The notes under the pieces: generated by a model
What the model saw: the letters and a program-made list of their open reading frames with translations, nothing else
Database searches by the model: none
What the model was told of the DNA's origin: nothing
Position numbers and translations under genes: made by a program
Shown here: in pieces, positions 1-10,510 of the stretch
Position numbering within the stretch: position 1 is the first letter of the stretch
Layout: the number at the start of each line of letters is the position of its first letter
DNA from: Pithys albifrons albifrons
Lineage: Eukaryota > Chordata > Aves > Passeriformes > Thamnophilidae
Assembly (NCBI RefSeq): GCF_047495875.1
Contig: NC_092497.1
Coordinates: forward strand, 79,019,749 to 79,083,748
Reading direction: 5' to 3'
DNA length: 64,000 nucleotides

Positions 1-500
1 AAGAAAATTTAAGTTTAATGTAGAGTATCGGCATGGAAGAGAATTTAGGGGTGGATAATGTTGTAGTTTGGGATTATTATGTAAATTCTCTCCCCTGCCA
101 CTTAACTGCCCAGGCCAGCGGTTAACAAAAGAAGCAGTTAACTGTGATCGCTGGGGTGGGGGCAGGTTTGTCTCTTTTGGTTTTTTTTTTTGGATATTCT
201 CCTCAGTCTTGGCTCGGCGGAAGGGGGGAGTGGGGACTCCAAGGAGGCAGGCTGCCCTGCTGGTTACTGCTGGGGTTTTTCCCTGGCTGTCTTGCCGCTG
301 CCTACTTTGGACCACCTTTTCCTGCCGTGCTGCTGCCTGCCTTGGATTTGCTGCTGGTTGCTCGTACCTTTCTGCTTCTTGGACGGGGAACACAGGGGGA
401 AGAGACTGAGTCCATCTGAAAGCCCACTGCTCGTCTGTTTCGCTGGAGAGGGACTGAAACTCACTCTGCAGCCAGCCGAGCTGTGACAAGGACACTTAAG
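1..500. other. CpG-containing, relatively GC-rich block; possible 5' exon or promoter edge
   Basis: About a dozen CpG dinucleotides fall between about 115 and 520, whereas most of the window is CpG-poor. Open frames overlap in all three forward frames, as expected of GC-rich non-coding sequence, and none resembles a known protein. I see no repeat signature here. It could be an untranslated first exon, a promoter fringe, or the remnant of an unrecognised repeat. The strand of any transcript is unknown. Confidence 0.25.
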
Positions 501-1440
501 TATAACTTTTTCTCCCGGAGGAAAACCTGCTGGGTTTTGTTGTTGTTTTTTTTTTCTCTTATGGTGTTGGGGAAGTGGGTTGCACTAGTCTGTTTACATA
601 TATATATATATATAGCAGTTATCCTTCTTGTATTAAAATTCCTTTTCTTAAATTTGATAAAGAGTGGTGTGATTATTGTGGAGGAGGCCCCTCCCCTGCT
701 TGTGGGTAAAACATTTTGGTTTTTCCCCTCAAACCGAGACAGGTCCACACTGACATATAGCCTAAATACAAGCTCAAAAATTAATGCCACTTTTCATTAG
801 GCAGATAAGATATGATGGTAATTAATCCTCTGGTAGGAAATATGAAAACAAGAATGTCCACAGCTGAGCTGGAAATAATCTATCCCTTGCTTTTGAGGGA
901 CTGAGGCGGGGGAGAAGGAAAACGGAGCAGATAATCACTATTCCAAAATAGTGGTTTCTAAATAAAACAGCCTGTGTTATGACATTAAAAAGAGCTATGA
1001 ATCTGTCTCTTCTGGAGCACGTAGGTATTCAAGAACTTTGAAACAGCAAACATGGCATTTAAAGTCAGAAAAAGAGATTTAGACAACTACAGATCTCTGA
1101 TTGAACTCAGATCTATGCATAGTCTTGAAAGAGTTTTTTGAAGGAGACAGTAATGAAGGGCATGGAGAAAGATAGAAAATGTTATAAAATACAACACTAT
1201 TTGTATCAAAGGTCAGAGTTTATTATGCCAGGCTAACATTACATCTTTTTTTTTTTCTTATGAAGATAATTCACCTCTTAGTTAAGGGAAATGCAATAAA
1301 TGTCATCTAGTTACACTTAAGTAAATATTTTCATTCAGTGCTGCAGAAGAATTTATCCTTCAAAGTGAGGAATGCAAAATTCAAAACCAGTAGGATAATG
1401 CCTCATGTCACCCTGGCAATGTGCTGGAAGTTGGGGGCTG
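501..1440. other. Unassigned non-coding sequence
   Basis: No gene or confident repeat is visible. There is a short (TA)n run at about 597-614 and T-rich runs near 540-560. The sequence around 720-790 weakly resembles the 3' tip and flank of the LTR at 2956-3577 ('tcaaaccgagaca' against 'tcaaaccaagaca'), which could be a very old LTR remnant or chance. Confidence 0.4.
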
Positions 1441-2065
1441 CAGGGCCAGCCTCAGGTAGGAGAGGCTGGAGCCATGATCTGACAGATAAAACCAGCAGCT
1501 CCAAACAGTTTTGTCAGACCCGCTGCAGCACTCAGCCAAGCCCTCAGCCAAGCTGATGGCACCTGTGGGAGAGGATATTTAAGAAAGGGTGAAACCACTG
1601 CACTTAGCTGTGTGAGAAAGAGAGAACTGAGGAAAAAAAAAACAAACATGAGAGAAACTACTCTGCAGATGTGAAGGTGATTCAATGAATGGGAGAAGGT
1701 TTTCCAGGCACTGGAGCAGAGGTTTCCCTGCAGTTCCTGGGTGAAGATCGCAGTGAGGCAGACTGTGCCCCTGCAGCCCAGCATAGCAGGTGATCACCTG
1801 CAGCCCATGGAGGACCCCTTAATGAAGCAGGTGGCAGTGCCCTGAGGGGAGCTACAGCCTCTGAAAAGCCCTCACTAGTGCAGGTTTTCTGATAGTAATT
1901 GCAGCCCATGCTAGAGCAGGGCAAAAGTGTGGGGAGGAAAGTGCAGCAGAGAGCAGCTGTTAAGGATTCCATTCCATTTTCTCCTGTGCCAGGCAAATAG
2001 AGGATAGGATAATGTAAAAGTGAGGCTGAGCTTGAGAAAGGGGAGAGGTATTGTGAGGGCATTTT
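1441..2065. repeat. Degenerate interspersed repeat with internal 'ctgcagccca' units
   Basis: Between about 1770 and 1930 a motif like 'tgcagccc(a/t)' followed by 'tggaggac' or 'gagcagg' recurs at roughly 45-70 bp spacing. This matches my memory of a widespread avian repeat built of short imperfect tandem units that is found upstream in some retroelements. The family and strand cannot be fixed from sequence alone, and the edges are approximate. Open frames across it (for example 1452-1784 and 1682-2062 minus) have no recognisable protein features. Confidence 0.4.
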
Positions 2066-2379
2066 AATTTTTGTCCTTTTTTTCTCAACATTTCTCTCTA
2101 GTTTTCATTGGCAATAAATTAAATTAATTATTCCAAATTAAGAATTTTTTCCCTGTGATGGTAATTTGTCAGTGAATTCTCTGTCTCAAGCAACAAGCTT
2201 TTCTATTTTATTTTTCACCTTTTCTGTTGAGGAGGTGGAATGAAAGAGTGACAGATGAGAGTCTGGCATCCAGTCACTATCAACCAACCACAAACAGTTA
2301 AAGAACTGGATAAGTGTAATAAGTAACATTGAAAGGTCAGTTCCTACTGTAATGGAGTTATGGGAGATATCAACTTGAC
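2066..2379. other. Unassigned AT-rich sequence
   Basis: No gene, RNA or repeat recognised. The sequence is AT-rich, with scattered TAATTA-like words at 2120-2130. Confidence 0.4.
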
Positions 2380-2955
2380 TGTTTTGGTTTGAAAACTTGG
2401 CAAAATGCCAAGTATAAACCAAAATGACAAAGCTTTCTCCTCCCCCTGCTGAGAAAAGGGAGAAAAAACTGGACACTTAAACTTGAAATAGAAGTGGCTT
2501 ATATATTTACATGAGAAAGGGAAATTTAAAAGTAGACTACAATATAACACACACTCACACAAGTTATATATAACAAATAATTCCTTCACTTCCCCACACC
2601 ACAGAAAACTGAACTCTTTCGAACACAAATCCAACCATTCTAGCTACAAAATCACCCAAGAGAACTCAATCTCCCAAGGGACAGACCCAAGCAGAGAGAA
2701 GACTAAGAATAAACATTTTGCTTTCCTGTAGATCACATAGTGGTGAGGTGGTGCTGGGCCTGATCAGCAGAGCAGCACAGAGCACATCCACCTGCACCAC
2801 AGCTATCAGAAGAGGAGCAAGCTGCTCCTTTTCCACTGTATTTATATCCCAGTTTGCATTATCTGGTATGAAATATTTTTTGGTTGCTTAAGTCAGGTGA
2901 CATGTGGCCCTCCTAATCTACATAACACTGTCAGGGCCTACTAAAATTAAGGCAA
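2380..2955 (-). mobile_element. LTR, family A (ERVL-like), minus strand, 5' end interrupted
   Basis: The plus-strand left end 'tgttttggtttg...ggcaaaatgcc' is the reverse of the 3' tip seen in the plus-strand LTRs at 40081-40679 and 46329-46887. The right part, 'cagggcctactaaaattaa', is the reverse of the start of the 40081 copy. On the minus strand a TATA-like 'gggatataaa' lies at about 2841-2850. The LTR start in this copy stops a few bases short, exactly where the plus-strand LTR at 2956 begins, which suggests that the second LTR landed in or beside it. A frame at 2344-2634 minus is a chance ORF in the LTR. Confidence 0.75.
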
Positions 2956-3577
2956 TGTTATGGGTTCACCTAGGTGGGCCTAGATTTGGGCTCTGAAGTG
3001 TGGACTAGGCCGAAGCTGTCAGCTGACTTGAGCTGGGCTGAGCTAACAGCTGACCTCTTCTAGCCAGTAATTTTGTATTCCATACCACATTATGACATCA
3101 TCTCCAGGGCAGTAGGAACCAGTGTGGGAGTGGTTAAGGCAGTCGCTTCTCAGCCTCCTCTTGGGAGGACGCACGATGCTGTCCCAGGGGGGATGGAGAG
3201 GACCAGGCCCACCACTGGCTCACAGGGTACCTCAGGAAAGTAAAATGCGTTGTTCTGGGTCTCTCCTTTCTGCTTGGGTTTGTCTCCCTGGGTAATAAGC
3301 TTCTTCTTAAGTAATGTGTAGTTAGGACAGTAGAATCTGTGTGTTCGTTCAGAAGTTGAGGTGGAGAACTTGTCGTTGTAGACTTGTGTGAGTGTATATA
3401 TGTACTCTCTTTTAATTGTCTCTTTCTGTGAAAAATATATGTAGATTTAGTATAAATGCAGTTTGAAGTGTTTTTTTTTCTTTCCCCTCTCTTTTCCTCC
3501 CTTTCCCTGGTGTTAGGAGGGAGGCTTTTCTCTCTGTGCTTGGGGGGGTTGGCAGTTGCTTATCTCAAACCAAGACA
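2956..3577 (+). mobile_element. Solo LTR, family B (ERVL-like), plus strand
   Basis: It starts 'tgttatgggttcacc' and ends 'tcaaaccaagaca', giving the TGT...ACA ends of a retroviral LTR. Two further full copies lie at 23931-24558 (plus) and 55288-55909 (minus), both bounded by perfect 5-bp duplications, so the ends are well defined. Here the flanks match only partly (ggcaa on the left, ggcct on the right), so either the duplication has mutated or the junction was rearranged. No internal ERV sequence is attached. Confidence 0.85.
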
Positions 3578-4156
3578 GGCCTACTCTAGGTCTAACTCAA
3601 ACAAAGGCTTAAATTACCACATTAACTCACACACCCATCGCTACTCTCCTTTTCACAAGCTTTCTTGTGGTGTGCACCCGTGACTTTGTAGATGAAAAAG
3701 TCAGAAGATGAAGCCTCTGCTGAAGAGATGGCTCAGATCTGATGGTCTTGCATTCTAGAATAATAGCATGGGAATGACAGGTTGACATACAGTTTTACAA
3801 TTGCATTATTAGCAACAGTGACAAGACATACATCTTTTGGTTCTTGTTACCTATGATTCTGTTCTATGAATCTTATTTTCTGCTTTTTCTTGCCCTCTCT
3901 CTATGTGCCTCTTTCTTTCTCTGTGATTAATTTCCTTCCTCTTTATTCTACTAAGCAGAAAATTCATGCTAGAGTAAAGCACTGTGTGGAAAGACCAAAT
4001 ATTCATCACTGAACAGAAAATCTGGGCTTCTGTCCGAGTTGTTGTAATAACAGTTGCTATGGTGACACACAGGTTGCAACGGTGTCTCTGATTTTCCCTC
4101 TCAATTTCTAGCTTCATAATAAACGAGTTGTGTTCTGTGAATGTTTTCTGATGAGC
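3578..4156. other. Unassigned non-coding sequence with RFX-like palindromes
   Basis: No repeat family recognised. 'gttgctatggtgac' at 4053-4066 and 'gttgcaac' at 4073-4080 resemble X-box (RFX-factor) sites. The minus-strand frame at 3851-4189 has no recognisable protein features. Confidence 0.35.
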
Positions 4157-4727
4157 TGATGCCAAAGGGGTTTTTGTTCTGATTTTCACATTTTGTAGAT
4201 TTTAGGAACACAGTAGTTGTAGATTTTTAGAGGGTTAATATTTCTAACAGTTTAAGTTTAATGCCTTTCTATCACTACCCCTGTCCCAGAACAGGGAGCT
4301 CAAATTCCTTTAGTTAATTAATCTTGTTTAGACTCCTTTCCAAGGTAGAGCTGAAGGATATCAGAAGGCCTACAGAATGAAACATAAACATAGTGACCCA
4401 AAAGCCAGAATTGGATGAGCTCCAAGAGATCTTTGTGTGCCTGAGGAAGAAGAGCTGATGAAGACAGAGGGTCTTGACGACCCCAGACCCAATTCCAGGG
4501 GGTTGGACCAGGGGTGGGACTGGGGCTGAACTGAGAAATGTATAAAGCAATGATTGGAGGGATCTTATTATAAAAGCCATGGAAACAAGAACTGGGACAC
4601 ATGCATGTCATCCTGTATTCCTGTGGGCTGTAGGCCCTGTGTTATTAAAGGACCTTTACTTTTTATCTTACCCTACACTAACGTGGCTCGAAGTCCTTTT
4701 TGGGGGGAAGGGTCACTCACGGCATCA
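4157..4727 (+). mobile_element. Solo LTR, family E (TGATGCC...GGCATCA), plus strand
   Basis: The ends are a perfect 7-bp inverted pair, TGATGCC and GGCATCA. Near-identical copies lie at 20877-21458 and 56741-57318, also on the plus strand. Inside, a TATA box (tataaaag, 4569-4576) is followed about 75 bp later by a poly(A) signal attaaa (4644-4649), which is U3-R architecture and fixes the orientation. Flanks (gagc on the left, gctc on the right) do not form a direct duplication in this copy. The overlapping minus-strand frames of 88-97 codons recur in the other copies only because the LTR itself is repeated. Confidence 0.85.
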
Positions 4728-6919
4728 GCTCTCTTTAGGAAAACTCTGTGCGGCCTTAAGCACTTCCTTTTCTCTCACCCATTTTTATGGATAGATAATG
4801 ACAGTCCACAGACAAAAGTTAAAAATAAAGGCATGAGGCTGGTGGGTACTGGCCTGAGTTATTAATGGAGTAAAAAGAGAAGATAACAGACTTGTTTCTT
4901 ATTACATGTTTATCTTGCTTAGGAATGAGTAAATGCAAGTTGTTACTGCTGCATTGCAGCAATGTTTCCAGCCCCATCTAAAAGTTTTAAAAGCCAGTTT
5001 ATTACTTTCACCTGAGAGTAATTTCTTGAAGAGCCAATCAGCAGAGCAACATATCTCATCAAGTGTGTTCTCTAAATAGCCTTTACTTAGATACATAAGG
5101 AGATATATGCTCTCTCCTGCTGATTTTTGGCCCTTGTGCAGATGACTTGGTTTACCCTTTTTTATGGTCTTTTCTTGTCCCATTGATCAGCTTTCAAGCT
5201 ATTCTCAACAGGTTACACCTTTTCACTTCTTTTTTATGATGCACCACCAATGTTAAAGATCAACTGCACAGCTGAAGAGATCCATTCCTCACCCATAACC
5301 ACATTTTATTTTCAGGATGTACCTCCCACTGCCCAAAACTCGACCACAAACTGGCAAAACTGGTGAGAGCTTGATTCAAATTCCTGATGATTCCTCTTTC
5401 TGGTTAATTTCTTTATTTATTCATGACCCAGATTGTCCTTTACTTACGACTTCCTCCTACAGCTCTCCCAATTGCTTCCTGAGTAATTCTACTGATAAAC
5501 AGATTTGTAAAATCCAACTTAATTTCAAGAAAGAATAAAATAATTCAGGATGAAGTAAATGGGAGGAAGCAATTTTTTGTGTTAAAACACTTTTCTCCTG
5601 GATTATCTGCTGTTACTCTTTAAATTTACTGTGACTACATAATAAAAATACAAAAAATCAAGTTAGAAATACCATAGTTTTTTTTGAAAATGTATTTGTT
5701 TTTCAAACATTGCAAACTTTTGGTTTTTTCTTTACCTTGGTAAGTAGATATGGCTCCTGCAAAGTGTTATGCTATCAGTAGAAGAGTTTTGCAATGGCTA
5801 ATGCTCTGAAAAACTTTTTCTGGCTACATCTTTAAACTGCACATATTCTTCCTACACTTCTACTGGTGTAGTATTGCTCAATTGTATCTCTGTTATTTTC
5901 TTGTTCTTGCTCCTTTTTCTGATTCCACATCATAGTCTCATGTTAATCTGAATGCTCTGGAAAAGAACTTGAAAATTAAAAAATATATAATTGTTTATCA
6001 TTCAATTTTCTCCTTTTAGGTAATCATACAGCCTCTAGATTGATTATATGGCAGCATTTTTCTAGCTCTACACAGACATTAGAAAGGAAATTTAACTATA
6101 ATGCTAGTCAAACTCAGGCTGCCACTGAATAGAAATGTGATCTTGTGCAAAGCATGCCTTGGAACAAATTGGATGTGACAGGCTGGGAGGATCACTAGAT
6201 TACAGTTCTAATATAGTAAGAAGAATGGTTATACTATAACCTATGCTTGTTACAGACTTTGCCAGCACAATAGAGAAGTCAAATGTCATTTTCTGTTCTT
6301 TTCACTGTCTTTGTCCAGTAGAGGAATCGTTAAAAATATAATTCCTAAAAATATCATGTCAAGAAAATCAGAATGTCAGAATAGGAAACTACCTTGGCCT
6401 TTTCACTTCTCTGCAGTTATACTGGCTGGTCATTATACTCCTGTCTAATATTTCAGTGAGACTGTAAGCAGGTAAAGAGCTGCAGTGCCACCTAACCATG
6501 CTATTGAACAGGTCAATGTATCACAACATTTATCATCTTATTCATTAATTTTCCTCTTACAGTATAAGTGCCTGAACAGAAAATGTGACAGACAGATATT
6601 TTTCTCTTTTGTCCTTAATTGTAGCAAAGGTAAAATAGTGTTCTAGCTTTTCTTCAGATTCAGAGCAGTTGACCTTTTCACCAAGGAAACTGAACTAATG
6701 CATAAATCTAGGTATTACTTTCATTGTTCTCTGTGTTTAGAAACTAAACACGTTAGGTTTAGTTAATATTTCTATCTTTATATAGAACATATAAATTTTA
6801 TGTGTATACCAAACAGTGTCATATGTAGTACAATCTTTCCTGTGCTCTTCAAAACCAGAGAATTTTTCTTTAATCTATGCTACATCATATAGTGATTTAA
6901 TTCTCTTATCTATTTCATC
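4728..6919. other. Unassigned AT-rich sequence
   Basis: No gene, RNA gene or recognisable repeat found in this 2.2 kb. The frames at 4902-5183 minus and 5317-5538 plus are short, AT-rich and show no recognisable features. Confidence 0.4.
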
Positions 6920-7445
6920 TTTTCCAAAGGTGTAGTGGAACTGTCTCAAGAGAACACAGCCAAATCGTGGACACAGCTCCAAGGCAATGAACCAAGTCTA
7001 GCTGAGCTGAGTCAAACCCAGCCAAGCCCTAGCAGAGCCAAGTGGAGCCAAAAGGAGTCTAGCCTGAGCAGAGCTGAGTGGTGCCAAGAGCAGTCAATCC
7101 CAGCAGAGCAGAGCAGAGCAGAGCAGAGTGGTCCAGAAGTGAGTAGCTGCAGTGAACACCCACCCTCTTATCTCTGTTTTGGGAATAACTGCATGTCATT
7201 GCCAAGCTGCAGGAATGTCCACCATCCTGTTCTTGTCTTAGTAGCCATGTGGAACCAAGTCAAGGTGGTGGACACCTTTGGTATGTAAATCACCTTCTCT
7301 TTTGTATACTTTTGCTATTAATATTGTTGCTGTAACTGTGTGTTTCTTATTGCATTGCTGTTTGTTTTCAGTAAATTGTTATCTCGACCCATAATCTCTG
7401 CCTTTCTACCTCTCCAAGAACAAACACTCAATCCCACATAAGGCA
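6920..7445 (+). mobile_element. Degenerate LTR fragment (ERVL-like), probably plus strand
   Basis: The right part, 'ttttcagtaaattgttatctcgaccc' in sense, followed by a pyrimidine-rich tract, matches the R/U5 style of a widespread avian ERVL LTR as I remember it. It is also the reverse of the layout seen at 63004-63589. The left part is dominated by 'gctgag', 'gccaag' and 'gagcaga' units. Boundaries are guessed and no target-site duplication was found. The 117-codon frame at 6935-7288 runs through these simple units and is not a gene. Confidence 0.4.
7103..7128. repeat. (GCAGA)n pentanucleotide tract
   Basis: About five consecutive 'gcaga' units, sitting inside a longer degenerate stretch of 'agccaag' and 'gagcaga' words. 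Confidence 0.8.
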
Positions 7446-7624
7446 TTCTCTGACAAAGTGCATAGAATACTTTAACCGTTAAAATATTTTTTTCATAAAT
7501 TTCAGTCAGGAGTTTGAATTTTTGCTGCTTAAATGCTCTGTGTCATGTGAAAATTGTGGATTTTTGTCTCTACTAGGTATAGATTTCAAAGCTTATGAGA
7601 AAACCACAGAAATCTCTTCCATAT

Positions 7625-8189
7625 CTGTCTTTGGTTGAACGGGCAAAATGCCAACTACCAATAGAGGGTCAAAGCCTCCCTCCCTTCACTGAGAAAAGGC
7701 AGGAAAGAAAAAACTCAAAACAGGTTTAAACTTAAACTAACTAAATATATTTATACAGAAAAGAGAAAATTAAAAGAAAACTACAATGTAATACACAATA
7801 ACACAAGTTAGATATAGCAACAATTTTCTGCCTCCCACCGAAAACAGATTTTATTACTGTAGATTCATAAAGCACTTTGAAAGACACCCAGCAAAGCAAA
7901 AGAAAGACAATAGCAATAAAATGTTTCTACTTCCCTGAAGTAAAACAAAATGCAAAGTAGTGGCTGCAGCAGCAAGGCCCAGCACAACACCACAGCAGCA
8001 GCATGTCCTCTCAGGACTGTAGCCATGATGGCGACTGAGAAACCCATCCTACACCAGCTTCTATATTTTGAGATGATGTTGGAATATGGTATGGAATTCC
8101 ATTGTCTAGTAGTTGTCAGCTGATAGTCGCAGGCATACTCTGAAATCTAAAGCCTAAATTTAGGCTTACACCTAGCTAAACCCATAACA
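7625..8189 (-). mobile_element. Solo LTR with family A 3' end and family B 5' end, minus strand
   Basis: The plus-strand left end 'tgtctttggttgaacgggca' and 'aaaatgcc' resemble the reversed 3' tip of family A. The right end 'aaacccataaca' is the reverse of the family B start 'tgttatggg'. A 'catat' direct repeat flanks it (7620-7624 and 8190-8194) if one extra base at 7625 belongs to the element. This is the 5-bp target duplication expected of ERVL-like insertion. The frame at 7865-8047 minus lies within the LTR and is not a gene. Confidence 0.75.
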
Positions 8190-8937
8190 CATATATTTTG
8201 CTAATAATATTTCCCAAATGTAATAAAATCCTATCTGAAACATATTGTCTTAAGGTTGAGTTGTGATGCACAGTTATTTATTTTTCTTATTCTGAATGCC
8301 TAAATAACCACACAGTTCATAAAAGACCAGAGTTCTGCTCCTTTTTCCTTCAAATAATTGCAAAATAATTTTTGACTAAAATAGACACTGAAATAGAAAA
8401 AATAGAGCTATGGCTGGTTGGAAAGAAGTAGTCAAAATTTACGTTGTGAATTTAGTGTACTGTCCTATGATATTCCACATCTGATGGGTTAGTAAACTAA
8501 GCTTACTGCATGAATTGATATAGACTAATATGTTTCTACCAGAAAAAAAAACCAAACCAAAACAAAAACCAACCAAACAGAAAAACAGAACCAAAAAAAA
8601 AAACCCAGACCGTATGATATTGCTATGAATTTGGTTTGAATATTTTTCCCAGGCATAGCGCCAGATTTGAAGCTAGACCCGTCTTTTACCTTCTCCTAAA
8701 TTATAACATCTTAAGTGTGTTTTAAGTAGAATTGCTGACACAACATCGATCAAAACAGGATGAAGTGCATAGCTCTAACAGAGCTGTGCAATCATTTTCA
8801 TTAGAATAATTTTTCCTGCTACACAAGCAAAACAAAGCTCTCCATTCACTGCACACAGCACATTTTTATGTGTTTTTATCATCTGTGATTTATGATGGAA
8901 TTTTCCTAGCTAAAGGAAACCAAGATATCTATCTAAA
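8190..8937. other. Unassigned sequence with an A-rich tract
   Basis: Apart from an A/C-rich low-complexity run at 8541-8607 built of 'aaacc' and 'caaaa' words, nothing is recognised. Confidence 0.45.
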
Positions 8938-9900
8938 CTAAAGAAGGCAGATCATAAGCCCTCTCTGGTCAAAGGCTTGCTGCTGTTCAGGACTCCAGTG
9001 GAAATCGTTCTTCTTATGGGCTACCAAGTAGAGAGGGCTTACAATCTGACTGTATTCTGGGATATGCATCCTCCAGAGACCTATGGCACCCAGGAAGGCT
9101 TGTGTTTCCCTCTTGCTGGTTGGTGGAGCCATCTTTGTGATATTGTTGATGGCTTCTGTCTGAATCTGATGATGTCCATCTTGCTACTTCATTCCCAGGA
9201 ACTGGATCTCTCTGGTAGGTCCTTGACCTTACTTTGATGGCAAAACCTGTTCCCAGGAGGATCTGAATGATTTTCTTTCCCTTCTCAAAAAATCTCTCTG
9301 CTATGTCCCCTCAAACAATGATGTCATAAATGTATTGTAGGTGTTCTGCAGCCTCACCTTTCTCTAGTGCTGCTTGGATCAGTCTATGACAGATGGTGAG
9401 CCTGTGTTTCCACCCCTGGGGCAGTCAGTTCCAGGTATACTGCATGCCCCTCCAGGTGAAGGTGAACTGCAGCCTGCAGTCTGCTGCCAGGGGGATGGAG
9501 AAGAATGTATTTGCAATGTCAATGGTGGCATAACACTTCACTGCCTTGGATTCCAGTTCATACTGAGGTTCCAGCATGTCTGGCACAGCGGCACTCAGCG
9601 ATGGAGTGACCTCATTCAAGCCACGATAGCCCACAGTCAATCTCCATCCTCCTTCAGACTTACAGAAAGGCCAGATGGGATTGTTGAAGAGTGAGTGGGT
9701 CTTGCTGACCGCCCCTTGACTCTCCAGTTCATGGATCATCTTATGGATGGGGATCATACCATCACAGTTCACTCGGTATTGCTGACAATGCACTATTTTG
9801 GTGGCAATTGGCACCTGCTCTTCCTCAACCTTCATCAGTCCAACAGCAGAAGGACTCTCTGAGAGATCCAGCAATGAATTTAACTGTTCAATTCCTTCTG
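8938..9900 (-). pseudogene. ERVL-like reverse transcriptase remnant (pol)
   Basis: When intact, this domain copies retroviral RNA into DNA. The frame at 9425-9874 contains the N-terminal RT region, with 'IWPFCKSEGGWRLTVGYR' and the motif A segment 'TIDIANTFFSIPL', including its catalytic aspartate. After a frame break, the bases at 9314-9340 encode the YxDD box region, but the first aspartate reads as tyrosine (Y-I-Y-D). The frame at 8938-9132 gives the thumb/connection signature 'FLGAIGLWRMHIPEYS'. The domain is therefore spread over at least three frames with a damaged active site. The fragment ends at about 8938, and no RNase H or integrase follows. Assignment to ERVL rests on remembered family signatures. 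Confidence 0.85.
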
Positions 9901-10510
9901 TCTCTACAGCTGCTATTCCAAAAGCCCCTCTATGTCATTTTGGGTCCTTAAAAATACCCATTCCTGAGGTAGTCAAAGCCCAGAATACAGTGCAGGGCTG
10001 GACCGGTCACAATGAGAAGTTTCTGCCAATCTTCCCCAGTCAAGCTCACTTTAGCTTCCAGCACCACCAAACTCTTGAGACCCACCTGTCACCCCAGAAA
10101 TAAAAACATTTTCTGAGCCCACATGTCCTGATTGCATTAATGCACATTGAGAACCAGTATCAGCCAAAGCTTTGTACTTTTGTGGGTCTGACATGCCAAG
10201 CCATCAAATCCACTCAGTCAAATAGACATGGTTGTCCCATGCCTCTACCCAGCTAGAGGCAGGGCCCCTCTAACACTGGGTTTGGTCATAGCAGTGTAAC
10301 ACTCAGATCTGCTTAATTTTGATGCAGATTGAACTATAAGTTGAATATTCTCTTGAGCAAAATGAAACCCAGCTAGAGGCAGGGCCCCTCTAACACTGGG
10401 TTTGGTCATAGCAGTGTAACGCTCAGATCTGCTTAATTTTGATGCAGATTGAACTATAAGTTGAATATTCTCTTGAGCAAAATGAATATTCCCTTGAGCA
10501 AAATGAAAAC
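9901..10510 (-). pseudogene. ERVL-like gag-pro junction and protease remnant
   Basis: On the minus strand around 10150-10180 the sequence reads as an aspartic protease core with 'ADTGSQCALM', retaining D-T-G. Near 9970-10010 it reads as the C-terminal part, where related copies have 'ILGMDYL'. The frame shifts between these parts. Retroviral protease cleaves Gag and Gag-Pol during particle maturation. The upstream part (10248-10508) carries a local tandem duplication described separately. The alignment with 41075-41410 on the other strand supports the call. Confidence 0.7.
10248..10508. repeat. 120-bp tandem duplication plus 21-bp partial repeat within the ERV
   Basis: Positions 10248-10367 and 10368-10487 are direct copies with a period of 120 bp. 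I could see only one clear difference in the body (acactcag against acgctcag). A nested 21-bp repeat of 'gaatattc(t/c)cttgagcaaa' follows (10463-10483 and 10484-10504). The near-identity means the duplication is much younger than the surrounding decayed ERV. Because 120 is a multiple of three, the minus-strand frame at 10245-10514 stays open through both copies. Confidence 0.9.

Noticed and set aside
3851..4189. 112-codon minus-strand frame as a small gene
   Set aside because: No recognisable motif, no splice or promoter context, and the frame extends into the LTR at 4157.
4314..4611. Open frames of 88-97 codons recurring near 21034 and 56898
   Set aside because: They recur only because the family E LTR is repeated; they lie across LTR promoter and poly(A) signals and have no protein features.
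6935..7288. 117-codon frame rich in Ser, Glu and Gln
   Set aside because: Its repetitive composition comes from degenerate GAGCA/GCCAAG units within an LTR-like fragment.
10248..10508. CRISPR-like or satellite array
   Set aside because: Only two full units, no spacers, and it lies in a eukaryotic ERV; a local tandem duplication explains it.
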